This document shows, one piece after another, positions 25,823-35,725 of a stretch of DNA of 64,000 bases; within the stretch, counting starts at the first letter, position 1; every line of letters begins with the position of its first letter. Both the position numbers and the translations under genes were made by a program. The notes beneath the pieces are model-generated. The model did not search any database and was not told where the DNA came from. It saw nothing but the letters and a program-made list of their open reading frames with translations. This DNA comes from JBIICI01 sp044238935 (lineage in GTDB: Bacteria > Pseudomonadota > Alphaproteobacteria > Micavibrionales > Micavibrionaceae): NCBI GenBank assembly GCA_044238935.1, contig JBIICI010000005.1, forward strand, positions 1 to 64,000, written 5' to 3'.

Positions 25823-27343
25823 TTACTTCCCTTCCATCGCAAGTGCTGGAAAATGTTGTGTTGTAGCATCGGCATTTAAAATCGCTTTTACTGCGCCTTC
25901 AGTCCGTTTTGTAATCAAAGACGGGTAAACACCCAAAATAAAAATTAAAATCGCAATTGGTAAAAACAACATATACTCGCGCAAATCTAAATCCTTCATC
26001 GCCGCAGCATCTTCATTTTCAGCTTTGCCAAAAATAACACGACGATATAAAAGCAACATGTAAATTGCACCAAAAATAACACCTGTTGTTGCAAAAACGG
26101 CCATAATGGGATTGGCTAAAAATGCCCCTAAGAGTGATAAAAACTCACCAACAAACCCTGATGTTACAGGCAATCCAACAGAGGCCAAGGTTAAAATCAT
26201 AAAAAACGTGGCATAGCGCGGCATATTTTTAACAATACCGCCATATCGGGCAATATCGCGCGTATGCAATCGGTCATAAACAACCCCCACCGCTAAGAAC
26301 AACGCCCCTGAGATCAGACCATGGCTGATCATTTGGAAAATTGCGCCCTGTACACCCTGTTCATTCAGGGCAAAAATCCCCAACGTTACAAACCCCATAT
26401 GCGCAACCGATGAATAGGCAATCATTTTTTTCATATCTGTTTGAACATAGGCAACAAGCGACGCATAAATAATCGCAATAACACTCAATCCCATCACGAA
26501 AGGCGCAAAAAATAGTGACGCATCTGGCAACATGGGTAAAGAAAATCTTAAAAACCCATACCCCCCCATTTTCAATAAAACACCGGCTAAGATAATTGAG
26601 CCTGCCGTGGGCGCTTCGACGTGGGCATTGGGCAACCATGTGTGGACTGGCCACATAGGCATTTTTACCGCAAAGCTGGCAAATAATCCCAACCATAACC
26701 AATATTGTACCGCAGGCGATATGGTCGGGACAAACTGTGTTAACATTTCAATATCTGCAGAACCTGCTTTGTTGATCATATAAATCAACGCCACCAACAT
26801 CAAAACCGATCCCAATAATGTGTATAAAAAGAATTTATAAGAGGCATAAACTCGATTTGCCCCCCCCCAAATTCCAATTAACAAAAACATTGGAATCAGA
26901 ACGGCTTCGAAAAAGACATAGAATAAAATAGCATCTAACGCACAAAATGTGCCGATCATAAACATATTAAGCAATAAAAACAGCGCCATATAATGACGCA
27001 CATTTTTGGTAATTGATTTCCATCCCGCAAGCAACGCAACAGGCATTAAAAAATTTGTCAGCACAACAAAAAACACGGAAATCCCGTCAACGCCTAAACG
27101 AAATGACATGCCTTCCAATGCAAACCATTTATATTTCTCAACAAACTGATACCCCTGCACACTAGGATCAAATTTTGCCAATAAAAAAACAGAAAGGAAA
27201 AAACCAATAATGGTTATAAAAAGCGCCGTGATTTTTGAAAATTGTGCAATTTGCGTTTCCGTTCCACGCAGAAACAATAACAAAATTACGCCTGCCATGG
27301 GCAAAGCCGTCATCAAGGATAAAATGGGAAAGGCGGAAATCAT
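25823..27343 (-). CDS. nuoM: NADH-quinone oxidoreductase subunit M
   Basis: 506 residues, the second antiporter-like subunit of the complex I membrane arm. Diagnostic: FFEAVLIPMFLLIGIWGG (with the conserved Glu), KMPMWPVHTWLPNAHVEAPT, KKMIAYSSVAHMGF and PVTSGFVGEF. Fourteen hydrophobic segments are expected. It ends 6 nt before nuoN. Confidence 0.95.
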   Translation of the reverse strand: MISAFPILSLMTALPMAGVILLLFLRGTETQIAQFSKITALFITIIGFFLSVFLLAKFDPSVQGYQFVEKYKWFALEGMSFRLGVDGISVFFVVLTNFLMPVALLAGWKSITKNVRHYMALFLLLNMFMIGTFCALDAILFYVFFEAVLIPMFLLIGIWGGANRVYASYKFFLYTLLGSVLMLVALIYMINKAGSADIEMLTQFVPTISPAVQYWLWLGLFASFAVKMPMWPVHTWLPNAHVEAPTAGSIILAGVLLKMGGYGFLRFSLPMLPDASLFFAPFVMGLSVIAIIYASLVAYVQTDMKKMIAYSSVAHMGFVTLGIFALNEQGVQGAIFQMISHGLISGALFLAVGVVYDRLHTRDIARYGGIVKNMPRYATFFMILTLASVGLPVTSGFVGEFLSLLGAFLANPIMAVFATTGVIFGAIYMLLLYRRVIFGKAENEDAAAMKDLDLREYMLFLPIAILIFILGVYPSLITKRTEGAVKAILNADATTQHFPALAMEGK

Positions 27344-27389
27344 TTATTACTATTCTCCAAAATTCAATATTCTTTTCATCAATATTCTT

Positions 27390-29435
27390 TTAATGCGGCA
27401 TCAATTTCCACAGCGTATAGCTGAAAATTGCAAAAACCCCTAAAACCATCATAAAGGCATAATGATAAATAAATCCGCTTTGTATGCGTCGTAAAACATA
27501 TGAGAATGTCCGTGAGCATTTTGCAAATCCATCAGGGCCTAATCCATCAATAATTTGCTGATCCCCTTTTTTAGAAAAAAACATCCCTAAAAAACGCGCA
27601 TCTTTGACAAATAAAACATCATATAAACGGTCAAACATCCAACGATCATACAAAAACGCATGCACAACGGAAAAACGCCCTTTTAACCATAACGGAATAT
27701 AACGTACAAACATATAGAATAAATAGGCCAACATAATCCCTGAAACGCCCATAATTAAGGGCAAAAACTTAACCCAAGCAGGAACATGGTGCGCGTGTGT
27801 TACAGAGTCATTTTCAGGTAAAACGAATAAAGATTTCCCCCAAAAACGATCCCGATTCAAAGGCTCAGCGGATTGGTGATCTGTGGCAACAGTTTCCGTT
27901 GCATTATGACCTTCAATGACAACAGATTGCGTCACAGCAGGCGTTTCATGATGCGCCACTGTGCCGACGAAGGGCGTATAAAGCAAAGCCCCTGCCCCCA
28001 ACGCGCCCAATGCCAATAAAATTTTTGGCGCAAGCATCAAGGCAGGCACTTCGTGCGCATGATCAAATGTGTGATGATCCAATCGCGTTTTGCCGTGAAA
28101 TGCCACAATAATCAAACGCCAACTATAAAATGCAGTTAAAAACGCAGCGGCAATCCCACACGCATAGGCAAAATACCCAAAGGAGCTATTGGCTGCAAAA
28201 GCGGACTCTAAGATCATGTCTTTGGAATAATAGCCTGCAAAAAATGGAATTCCTGCCAATGCGAGAGATCCAATCCACATAAAAGCGTATGTTACAGGCA
28301 TCTTTTTCCAAATACCGCCCATTTTGTGAATATCTTGTTCGTGGTGCAGCCCATGAATTACAGAACCTGCGGATAAGAATAAAAGCGCTTTGAAAAAAGC
28401 ATGGGTAACCAAGTGAAACATAGCCGCACTATAGGCTGATACACCAAGAGCAAAGAACATATAGCCCAGCTGGCTCATGGTTGAAAAGGCGATAATGCGC
28501 TTAATATCACTTTGTACCATGCCAATCGTTGCCGCAATAATCGCCGTCAACGCCCCAATCACAGTAACAAGCTGTAATGTAAATGGTGCAAATTCAAAAA
28601 CAGGGGACATACGCGCAATTAAAAACACCCCTGCGGTCACCATTGTTGCCGCGTGAATCAGGGCGGAAACAGGCGTGGGCCCTTCCATCGCATCAGGTAA
28701 CCATGTATGCAGCCCCAATTGTGCTGATTTCCCAACAGCGCCCATTAACAAAAGCAAGGTGACAAAGGTGAAACCATGCACAGAATAATGTCCAATCTGC
28801 ATCATTGAATCTTTTAAAACTGGCACTTGTGCAAAAATAGAGTCAAATTGAATTGTGCCAAATAATGCAAAACACGCCATAATCCCTAAGGCCAAACCAA
28901 AATCACCGACCCGATTGACAACAAAAGCCTTAATTGCGGCCGCATTGGCGCTGTCTTTTGTATTATAAAATCCAATCAAAAGATAGGAGGCAACCCCCAC
29001 CCCTTCCCAACCAAAGAAAAGCTGTAAGAGATTTGGGGCAGCAACCAACATTAACATGGCAAAAGTAAAGAGATTCAAATAGGCAAAAAACCGACCACGG
29101 GAGGCATCATCATGCATATATCCCAATGAATAAATATGAACACAGGCTGACACAATGGTAATCACATTCATCATGACCACAGATAATGTGTCAAAACGCA
29201 ACCCCCAATTTACGGAAAAATTACCAACATGAATCCAATCAAATAAGGGTAAGCTGACGGTATTCCCCCCTAAAATAACGGGTTGTATCAGATAGACAGA
29301 CAAAGCCGCGGACGCACACACAGCAAAAACAGTGATAAATTGTGCACCACGATGTCCTAACCAACAGCCACCAAGACCCGCAATTAAAAAACCAAATAAG
29401 GGCAAAAGAACAAGTGCGTAATAATGCATAAACAT
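27390..29435 (-). CDS. nuoL: NADH-quinone oxidoreductase subunit L
   Basis: 681 residues, the distal antiporter-like subunit with the long lateral helix. Core stretches: FFGWEGVGVASYLLIGFY, QLGLHTWLPDAMEGPTPVSALIHAATM, IKRIIAFSTMSQLGYM and IPFFAGYYSKD. The C-terminal part (about 495-681) contains the lateral helix, with an unusually charged, His-rich loop between. Length is somewhat above 620 residues, which is common in alphaproteobacteria. Confidence 0.95.
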   Translation of the reverse strand: MFMHYYALVLLPLFGFLIAGLGGCWLGHRGAQFITVFAVCASAALSVYLIQPVILGGNTVSLPLFDWIHVGNFSVNWGLRFDTLSVVMMNVITIVSACVHIYSLGYMHDDASRGRFFAYLNLFTFAMLMLVAAPNLLQLFFGWEGVGVASYLLIGFYNTKDSANAAAIKAFVVNRVGDFGLALGIMACFALFGTIQFDSIFAQVPVLKDSMMQIGHYSVHGFTFVTLLLLMGAVGKSAQLGLHTWLPDAMEGPTPVSALIHAATMVTAGVFLIARMSPVFEFAPFTLQLVTVIGALTAIIAATIGMVQSDIKRIIAFSTMSQLGYMFFALGVSAYSAAMFHLVTHAFFKALLFLSAGSVIHGLHHEQDIHKMGGIWKKMPVTYAFMWIGSLALAGIPFFAGYYSKDMILESAFAANSSFGYFAYACGIAAAFLTAFYSWRLIIVAFHGKTRLDHHTFDHAHEVPALMLAPKILLALGALGAGALLYTPFVGTVAHHETPAVTQSVVIEGHNATETVATDHQSAEPLNRDRFWGKSLFVLPENDSVTHAHHVPAWVKFLPLIMGVSGIMLAYLFYMFVRYIPLWLKGRFSVVHAFLYDRWMFDRLYDVLFVKDARFLGMFFSKKGDQQIIDGLGPDGFAKCSRTFSYVLRRIQSGFIYHYAFMMVLGVFAIFSYTLWKLMPH

Positions 29436-29446
29436 ATAAAGCTTTT

Positions 29447-29755
29447 CTACCCTTTTAATTGTCTAATTTGATCCATGGCAATAGATCCTTTGGCACGGAA
29501 GAAGATTACTAAGATGGCTAAACCAATTGCTGCCTCAGCTGCAGCGATGGTCAGAATGAAAATTGAAAAAATCTGCCCTGAAATATCATTAAGGCTGGAG
29601 GAAAATGCAACAAAGTTAATATTAACAGATAATAAGATGAGCTCGATACACATCAACACAATAATCACGTTACGGCGATTTAGGAACAAGCCAAACAAAC
29701 CAATTGTAAAGACGATAGCAGCTAGAATTAAATAATGCATCAACCCGATAACCAT
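29447..29755 (-). CDS. nuoK: NADH-quinone oxidoreductase subunit K
   Basis: 102 residues from ATG 29755, the standard length. Three transmembrane helices, with the conserved glutamates in CIELILLSVN and AAAEAAIGLAI that are needed for proton pumping. The frame is open to 29851, but the upstream part overlaps nuoJ and does not look like NuoK; MVIGLMHYLILAA is the family's normal start. It begins 4 nt after the nuoJ stop. Confidence 0.95.
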   Translation of the reverse strand: MVIGLMHYLILAAIVFTIGLFGLFLNRRNVIIVLMCIELILLSVNINFVAFSSSLNDISGQIFSIFILTIAAAEAAIGLAILVIFFRAKGSIAMDQIRQLKG

Positions 29756-29759
29756 AGAA

Positions 29760-30395
29760 CTATATCCCTTTATAAAGCTCAATTTTCTCAACAGACATGG
29801 CCTGCTCAGGTGTGACATCCAATTGCGCGCGCACTTTTTGGCGACGAACATCCGGACGATAACGAAGCGTCAAAACAATCGCCCCAATCATGGCAACAAA
29901 TAACACAATCGACGCCAAGAAAAACGGAATCATATAATCAGTATATAAGACCAAACCAATTTGCTTTGCATTGCTTACAGTCTTAATCGGCGCTGTTCCA
30001 ACAGAACTATCAAAGCGTGCAAGCTGTGCTGCGGTATCCACAGGCATCGTTGATGTTCCTGAAATATCATAGACTAAATAAAGCTGCGCTAACATCACAG
30101 ATCCCAATAAAAGCCCTGCAATCAACAACAGCTTTCCTTGTTTTTTGATTGCTGAAATATCAATATCGATCATCATAACAACAAAAAGGAATAAAACAGC
30201 CACAGCACCAACATAGACAACAACCAAAAGCATTGCCAAAAATTCCGCCCCCAACAAAACAAATAATCCAGCAGCATCAAAGAACGCAAGAATCAAAAAC
30301 AATACCGAATGGACAGGATTTTTTGAGAACACGACCGCAAGGGCACTTAAGACCAGAATCGTTGAAAACCCATAAAAAGAAAGCGCTTGAATCAT
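29760..30395 (-). CDS. nuoJ: NADH-quinone oxidoreductase subunit J
   Basis: 211 residues with five transmembrane segments. The characteristic NPVHSVLFLILAFFDAAGLF and LVVVYVGAVAVLFLFVVMM stretches are present (helix 3 with the pi-bulge tyrosine). It is the first gene of the nuo block here; no nuoA-nuoI genes lie upstream, where a 190-bp gap and a Sel1-type gene follow instead. Confidence 0.95.
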   Translation of the reverse strand: MIQALSFYGFSTILVLSALAVVFSKNPVHSVLFLILAFFDAAGLFVLLGAEFLAMLLVVVYVGAVAVLFLFVVMMIDIDISAIKKQGKLLLIAGLLLGSVMLAQLYLVYDISGTSTMPVDTAAQLARFDSSVGTAPIKTVSNAKQIGLVLYTDYMIPFFLASIVLFVAMIGAIVLTLRYRPDVRRQKVRAQLDVTPEQAMSVEKIELYKGI

Positions 30396-30539
30396 AATAT
30401 TTCAGAAAAACACATATGTTTTGTAAATTTAACTTTGTGCGCAAACACAAAAACACAGCTATTTTTACTCTTTTCAAAAGCATTACGCAAGAGGGCAAAG
30501 TGCAAAAAGATTTTTGATCCCCTGAAATAGTGAATTTAT

Positions 30540-30580
30540 TTTTTGAGTGACTTTATTTTAAAGAAAGAGTTACTCAAAAA
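30540..30580. repeat. inverted repeat after the Sel1-type gene
   Basis: TTTTTGAGTGACT - 15 nt - AGTTACTCAAAAA, a 13-bp stem with one G-U pair, beginning 5 nt past the stop of the minus-strand gene at 30585. Arms end in A/T runs, so it may terminate transcription in that gene, but no separate U-run follows. It lies in the 190-bp gap before nuoJ. Confidence 0.4.
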
Positions 30581-30584
30581 TAGA

Positions 30585-31316
30585 CTAGCCTCTTGTCAAC
30601 ACAACAACATTACTTGAAGAAGAACTTGGCGATCTGCCATCGCTCTTTGTATTATTATTCAATATATTTTGTATTTTCTTTGCCTTGAGCAAATCCTCTC
30701 GGCTACCTGATTGCCTATATAATGCCATGAGTAACGAATCTAATGGAGCATGAACCTCTGGAAATTTTAACTTTTGCTCTAACCCATGCTTTATAGCCGC
30801 ATTCAACAGATCATGATGCAACATGGTTATATCCAAACAATCACTACGACACACCTCAAGTCTAGCGACATCATTTTTTTTACTATACAAAATTAACGCA
30901 TCTATATTCAAAAGAGCCGTTTCTAGAAGAGTTTTTCTCAAATCATCATTACCCAAATCTATTTGATCATCAAAGAGATTTTTAAGAATTTTTTCCTGAT
31001 AATAATCATAAAGAACATCATTTAAAACAATAACTTGATCTACACCCCCCGCATCTTTTCTTCTTGCCAAGACATTAAAAACATTTCTTAATTTACCTAT
31101 TACTAAGGGCGACAATTCATCCTTATATAAAAAATAAGCAAGGGCGTTCATTGAGTCTGCATCGCCTTTTAAGGCTGCACGATAATAATACTCAATTGAT
31201 TTTTCTTGATTGTCCAAAAGAAAATCGTAAAGACCTGCGATTAAAAAATAAGAAGATTGCGCGATAAAATCACTAGCTTGCTGAGAAAACCCCTCTAAAC
31301 CTTTAGAAACTTTCAT
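30585..31316 (-). CDS. Sel1-like repeat protein
   Basis: 243 residues. The stretch KSIEYYYRAALKGDADSMNALAYFLY (about residues 33-58) is a Sel1/TPR-type helix pair, and further amphipathic helices follow. There is no signal peptide. The C-terminus ends in a Ser-rich low-complexity segment (GRSPSSSSSNVV). Sel1 proteins are scaffolds for protein contacts; no partner is evident. It is AT-rich like other accessory genes and lies between tRNA-Pro and nuoJ, where nuoI would be expected in an intact nuo operon. Confidence 0.55.
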   Translation of the reverse strand: MKVSKGLEGFSQQASDFIAQSSYFLIAGLYDFLLDNQEKSIEYYYRAALKGDADSMNALAYFLYKDELSPLVIGKLRNVFNVLARRKDAGGVDQVIVLNDVLYDYYQEKILKNLFDDQIDLGNDDLRKTLLETALLNIDALILYSKKNDVARLEVCRSDCLDITMLHHDLLNAAIKHGLEQKLKFPEVHAPLDSLLMALYRQSGSREDLLKAKKIQNILNNNTKSDGRSPSSSSSNVVVLTRG

Positions 31317-31420
31317 ATATTACCTCCAAGTTATTATTTATTAGAAACATAAATAACGAAGACACGCGAAAGAATCAAGGAATATGTTAAACTTAGAGAA
31401 ATAAAGGGGGTTTTAAAAAC

Positions 31421-31497
31421 TGGTCGGAGTGACTGGACTCGAACCAGCGACCCCTTGCACCCCATGCAAGTACGCTACCAAGCTGCGCCACACTCCG
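31421..31497 (-). tRNA. tRNA-Pro (GGG)
   Basis: 77 nt with encoded CCA. Acceptor CGGAGTG pairs with CACTCCG; the D arm GCGCAGCTTGGTAGCGT and TpsiC arm CTGGTTCGAGTCCAG are intact. The anticodon stem CTTGC/GCAAG encloses loop ATGGGGT, giving anticodon GGG. Confidence 0.95.
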
Positions 31498-31575
31498 ACA
31501 AGTGTGAGATTCTATAAAGGATTCGCAATTACAATGCAATTGATTTATTTGAGAAAATAAGAATAAGAAAAAAAA

Positions 31576-31651
31576 TGGTGCCTGGAGGCGGGCTTGAACC
31601 GCCGACACAACGATTTTCAGTCGTTTGCTCTACCAACTGAGCTATCCGGGC
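31576..31651 (-). tRNA. tRNA-Phe (GAA)
   Basis: 76 nt with encoded CCA. Anticodon stem ACGA/TCGT around CTGAAAA gives anticodon GAA. D arm TAGCTCAGTTGGTAGAGC and T arm GGCGGTTCAAGCCCGCC are normal. The acceptor stem GCCCGGA/TCCAGGC has one mismatch, C4-A69, unusual for this tRNA. Confidence 0.93.
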
Positions 31652-31887
31652 ACATTATTTTTTAGCAGAATTTCCGCCACGCCACCACTTAGCGGCGTAT
31701 CCGTTTTATGGGATAAACAGTCTTATAAACAGATTCATATTCCTTGTCTAGTATTTTTATCATCAAAAAAATGCATTTTGGTAAGAGCCTGTTAACCTAG
31801 TTTAGGCATGATTGTCTAATAAAATAAGTACCAATTCAATTTTTGGATGCAACATAAAATACTTAAATCAAATATGGAGCCTACATC

Positions 31888-34779
31888 GTGGATGATCTGA
31901 TTACCGAATTTTTAATGGAAACCAATGAAAATATCGCCGAAATTGATGCGGATTTAGTATCCTTGGAACAAAATCCCAATGACAAAAACTTGCTAGGGAA
32001 AATTTTCCGTTTAATGCACACGATTAAGGGAACATGTGGTTTTTTAGGATTACCCCGCTTGGAAACCGTTGCGCACCGCGCCGAAAATGTTTTAGATGAT
32101 TTTAGAAACGATAAATTAGAAGTCACACAACCTTGTGTGACCTTGATTTTCGAAAGTATTGACCGAATCAGATTGATTATCGCAGGATTAGAAGCAACAG
32201 GCGCAGAACCAGAGGGCGATGACAGCGATATCATTACCAAGCTGGAAAATGTCGAAGCCATCTCAAAAGGCGAATTTGTTGAAAGCCCTACAATTATAAT
32301 CACAGAAACGACCCTAGCCGATAGTTTAACGATCACAACCGCCGATGATCCATCTTTTGATGCGGCAGGGACATTACAAAACGAATCAGCAAACCCCACC
32401 GACACCGATGAAGTTGCCGCCATTGCCAAAGATATCATGGCAAGCCTTGGGATTGAGATCAGTGCAACAGGCGAAGTCAGTTTAGATGATTTAGATGCTG
32501 CCTTTGCTGCTGCCCCCGCGCCTGAATGGATGAATCAAGCGACAACCCCTGTTGCAGTGATTGAAACGCCCCCTGCCCCGATTATAGCAGAGGCAGAAAA
32601 ACCAAAACCTGCCGCCCCTGCTCCTGCAAAACCAGCAGCTGCTGCAACACCTGCTGCAAATAATGGCGAAGAAGGCGGTCTATCCGCCCAAACATTGCGC
32701 GTCAATGTTGATGTCTTAGAAGATTTAATGACCATGGTCAGTGAATTGGTGCTCACGCGGAATCAGCTTTTGCAAATTGCGCGTACCAATAATGATGTTG
32801 AATTTGGCGTACCTTTGCAGCGTTTAAATCACGTTGTATCAGAGCTGCAAGACGGCGTCATGAAAACCCGTATGCAGCCCGTGGGCAATGCTTGGACAAA
32901 GCTGCCACGGATTATTCGCGATATTAGCATCGAATTAAACAAAAAAATTGATCTGGAAATGCGCGGTCAAGACACGGAATTAGATCGCCAAGTTTTGGAT
33001 ATGATCAAAGACCCCCTAACCCACATGGTTCGCAATTCCGCCGATCACGGCATCGAAACACCTGAGGATCGTATCAAAGCGGGAAAAAATCCTGCGGGAC
33101 GGATTTTGTTAAACGCATACCATGATAGCGGTCACATTGTGATTGAGATCAGCGATGATGGAAAAGGATTATCCACGGAGCGAATCAAACGCAAAATTAT
33201 CGAAAACGGGCTTGCAACAGCGGATGAGCTGGAAAGCATGTCCCTGCAACAAATCCAGCATTTTATTTTCAAGGCCGGCTTTTCCACCGCCGAAAAAGTT
33301 ACCTCTGTTTCAGGGCGCGGCGTGGGTATGGATGTTGTACGCCATAATATTGAAAAAATTGGGGGCTCGATTGAACTGAAATCCGAAGAAGGCAAAGGAT
33401 CAAGTTTTACCATCAAAATTCCATTAACCTTAGCCATTGTATCCGCCCTGATTGTCCAGTGCCAAACAGAGCGCTATGCTATCCCACAATTGGCGGTGCG
33501 CGAATTGGTGATGATTAGCGCCAAAAGCGATCAAAATAAAATTGAGATGATTAACAATACCCCCGTCTATCGTCTACGGAATCAGTTGCTGCCGTTGGTG
33601 TTTTTGAATCAGTTGCTGGGGTTAAAGCCCGCCGAAGATCCCAATGGAATTCCAGAGCTTGCGCATAATCAATATATTGTTGTCACCCAAGTGGGGAAAT
33701 ATAATTTTGGGATTATCGTTGATGTTGTCCATGATACCGAAGAAATCGTGATTAAACCTGTATCCAGCATGATTAAAAAAATTGGACTGTTCACAGGAAA
33801 CACGATTTTAGGGGACGGCAGCGTGATCTTGATCCTTGATCCCGTGGGTGTTGCCAAAGCCACAGGTGAAATTGAAAATACAGGCGATCACGAAGATGAG
33901 ATGGAGCGCGTTAAATCTGCCCAAGAAGCCAGAAAATCATCAATCCTGTTGTTCAAAACCAAGAAAAGCAGTCCCAAGGCTGTGCCTTTATCCCTGATTT
34001 TACGGATTGAGCGCATCAATACCAAAGATATTGAATTTGCCAATGGGAATATGGTTGTGCAATATCGCGGCACATTGATGCCCTTAGCAACATTCGATGA
34101 GTCTGTCGAAGTCGATATTGACGCCGCAAAAGAAAAACCCGTTTTAGTTTTTGCGGATGAGCGTTATTCAATGGGATTAATTGTTGATGATATTATCGAT
34201 ATTCGTGAAGAAATGATCAATATTGAAATATCAGGCGAAGACGATAAAACCATCGGCAGCTGTATCATTAACGGTAAGGCAACAGATGTCATTAACGTGG
34301 CGCATTATTTAGGAAAAACCAATAAAAACTGGTTCCGTGAACCTGATGGTCAAGATTTTTCAGGCTTTGAATCCACGGATCGTCGCAATGTTTTATTGGT
34401 TGATGACAGTCCCTTTTTTCGTAATATGTTAACCCCCATTCTAACCATGGCAGGATATGATGTGGTTGTCACAGATGGCCCAACAAAAGCCTTAAAGATA
34501 CTAGATGAAAACAAAAATTTTGACCTGATTATCAGTGACATTGAAATGCCTGATATGAATGGATTTGATTTCGTCAAAAAACTAAAGAATGACGGAAAAG
34601 TCCACATCCCCGTCATTGCCCTTTCATCCCATGCCACAGCGGGGGATTTAGATCACGGAAAGGCAGCAGGTTTTTATCGCCACATTCCAAAATTTGACCG
34701 TGATTTACTGATTGATACACTTTCTGAGGCCTTAATAAGCCTTGATAAAGAAAAATCCTTAAAAGCAGGAGCGCAATAA
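31888..34779 (+). CDS. cheA: chemotaxis histidine kinase CheA with C-terminal receiver
   Basis: 963 residues from GTG 31888; GGAG at 31876-31879 lies 8 nt before it. Domain order: Hpt with phospho-accepting His44 (MHTIKGTCG), a Pro/Ala-rich linker (about 205-260), dimerisation helices, an HATPase with N box HMVRNSADHG, G1 DDGKG and G2 GRGVGMDV, a CheW-like domain, a second CheW-like segment, and a receiver domain (VLLVDDSPFF; acceptor Asp in IISDIEMPD). The receiver may act as a phosphate sink or adaptation module, as in Rhodospirillales CheA hybrids. It heads the operon cheA-cheW-cheY-cheB-cheR; no receptor gene is seen nearby. Confidence 0.93.
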   Translation: MDDLITEFLMETNENIAEIDADLVSLEQNPNDKNLLGKIFRLMHTIKGTCGFLGLPRLETVAHRAENVLDDFRNDKLEVTQPCVTLIFESIDRIRLIIAGLEATGAEPEGDDSDIITKLENVEAISKGEFVESPTIIITETTLADSLTITTADDPSFDAAGTLQNESANPTDTDEVAAIAKDIMASLGIEISATGEVSLDDLDAAFAAAPAPEWMNQATTPVAVIETPPAPIIAEAEKPKPAAPAPAKPAAAATPAANNGEEGGLSAQTLRVNVDVLEDLMTMVSELVLTRNQLLQIARTNNDVEFGVPLQRLNHVVSELQDGVMKTRMQPVGNAWTKLPRIIRDISIELNKKIDLEMRGQDTELDRQVLDMIKDPLTHMVRNSADHGIETPEDRIKAGKNPAGRILLNAYHDSGHIVIEISDDGKGLSTERIKRKIIENGLATADELESMSLQQIQHFIFKAGFSTAEKVTSVSGRGVGMDVVRHNIEKIGGSIELKSEEGKGSSFTIKIPLTLAIVSALIVQCQTERYAIPQLAVRELVMISAKSDQNKIEMINNTPVYRLRNQLLPLVFLNQLLGLKPAEDPNGIPELAHNQYIVVTQVGKYNFGIIVDVVHDTEEIVIKPVSSMIKKIGLFTGNTILGDGSVILILDPVGVAKATGEIENTGDHEDEMERVKSAQEARKSSILLFKTKKSSPKAVPLSLILRIERINTKDIEFANGNMVVQYRGTLMPLATFDESVEVDIDAAKEKPVLVFADERYSMGLIVDDIIDIREEMINIEISGEDDKTIGSCIINGKATDVINVAHYLGKTNKNWFREPDGQDFSGFESTDRRNVLLVDDSPFFRNMLTPILTMAGYDVVVTDGPTKALKILDENKNFDLIISDIEMPDMNGFDFVKKLKNDGKVHIPVIALSSHATAGDLDHGKAAGFYRHIPKFDRDLLIDTLSEALISLDKEKSLKAGAQ

Positions 34780-34780
34780 A

Positions 34781-35296
34781 ATGTCATTTAAAAATAACAG
34801 CCTCAGATCCCGTGCCGCTGATGATGATTTAAATCATGTTGTCATGACAGATTACCTTACGATTCATATTGGAGATCAATTATTTGGTATTTCTGTTTTA
34901 CAAGTCCAAGATGTTTTAGGGCCGCAACGGTTGACGCGCATTCCTCTTGCCTCCCCTGAAATTGCAGGGATTCTCAATCTACGCGGACGAATTGTCACGG
35001 CAATTGATACGCGCAAACGCTTAAACCTTTCCCCTTTCCCCGATTACGACAAAACCATGAGCGTCGTTATCGAATATCACGGCGAACTTTTTAGCCTGAT
35101 TATCGACAAGGTCGGGGACGTTATTAAATTAAATGAACAAGATTTCGAAGACACGCCCGCCACACTCGATCCTTTATGGCACAGCGTATCCGATGGCGTT
35201 TATAGGATGGAAGGAAAATTATTGGTAATTTTGGATGTTGCCAGTATCTTAGACGACTCCCCCAAAAATGCATCCTCTGATACAAAGGTTGCATAA
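34781..35296 (+). CDS. cheW: chemotaxis coupling protein CheW
   Basis: 171 residues, starting 1 nt after the cheA stop. Links receptors to CheA. The CheW SH3-like fold is recognisable in YLTIHIGDQLFGISVLQVQDV, then RIPLASPEIAGILNLRGRIVTAID. The N-terminal 25 residues are basic and extra to the domain. Confidence 0.92.
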   Translation: MSFKNNSLRSRAADDDLNHVVMTDYLTIHIGDQLFGISVLQVQDVLGPQRLTRIPLASPEIAGILNLRGRIVTAIDTRKRLNLSPFPDYDKTMSVVIEYHGELFSLIIDKVGDVIKLNEQDFEDTPATLDPLWHSVSDGVYRMEGKLLVILDVASILDDSPKNASSDTKVA

Positions 35297-35325
35297 TTTA
35301 AATATAAATAAAAATAGGAAAACAC

Positions 35326-35706
35326 ATGCAAAATTTTTTAGTCGTTGACGATAGTTCCGTCGTTCGCAAAGTGGCAGGGCGCATTTTAAAAGAACTAAAG
35401 TTCAACATTATCGAAGCCGAAGACGGTCAAGTTGCCCTGAACCATTGTTTAGAATCCATGCCTGATTTTGTCCTCTTAGACTGGAATATGCCGGTCATGA
35501 GTGGGATTGAATTCCTGATTGCCCTGCGTGCCTTAGGTGGGGATAATCAACCAAAGGTCATTTTCTGTACCACTGAAAACGATATGGATCACATTCAAAA
35601 AGCCCTGATTGCAGGCGCGGATGAATATATCATGAAGCCGTTCGATCATGATATTTTGAAAACAAAACTGATTCAAATTGGGGCTTTAGAAGCCGACGAT
35701 TCTTAA
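35326..35706 (+). CDS. cheY: chemotaxis response regulator CheY
   Basis: 126 residues, single receiver domain. Acidic pocket VVDDSS (Asp8/Asp9), phospho-acceptor Asp52 in LLDWNMPVMSG, Thr near 82 (CTTEND) and Lys104 in IMKPFD are all present. Phospho-CheY would bind the flagellar switch. The second of five genes after cheA; an AGGAAA ribosome-binding site precedes the ATG. Confidence 0.92.
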   Translation: MQNFLVVDDSSVVRKVAGRILKELKFNIIEAEDGQVALNHCLESMPDFVLLDWNMPVMSGIEFLIALRALGGDNQPKVIFCTTENDMDHIQKALIAGADEYIMKPFDHDILKTKLIQIGALEADDS

Positions 35707-35725
35707 AATATCTGACGACACTCAA

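Noticed and set aside
31881..32438. Minus-strand open frame of 185 codons
   Set aside because: Antisense to cheA, whose Hpt domain is unambiguous; composition is that of a shadow frame.
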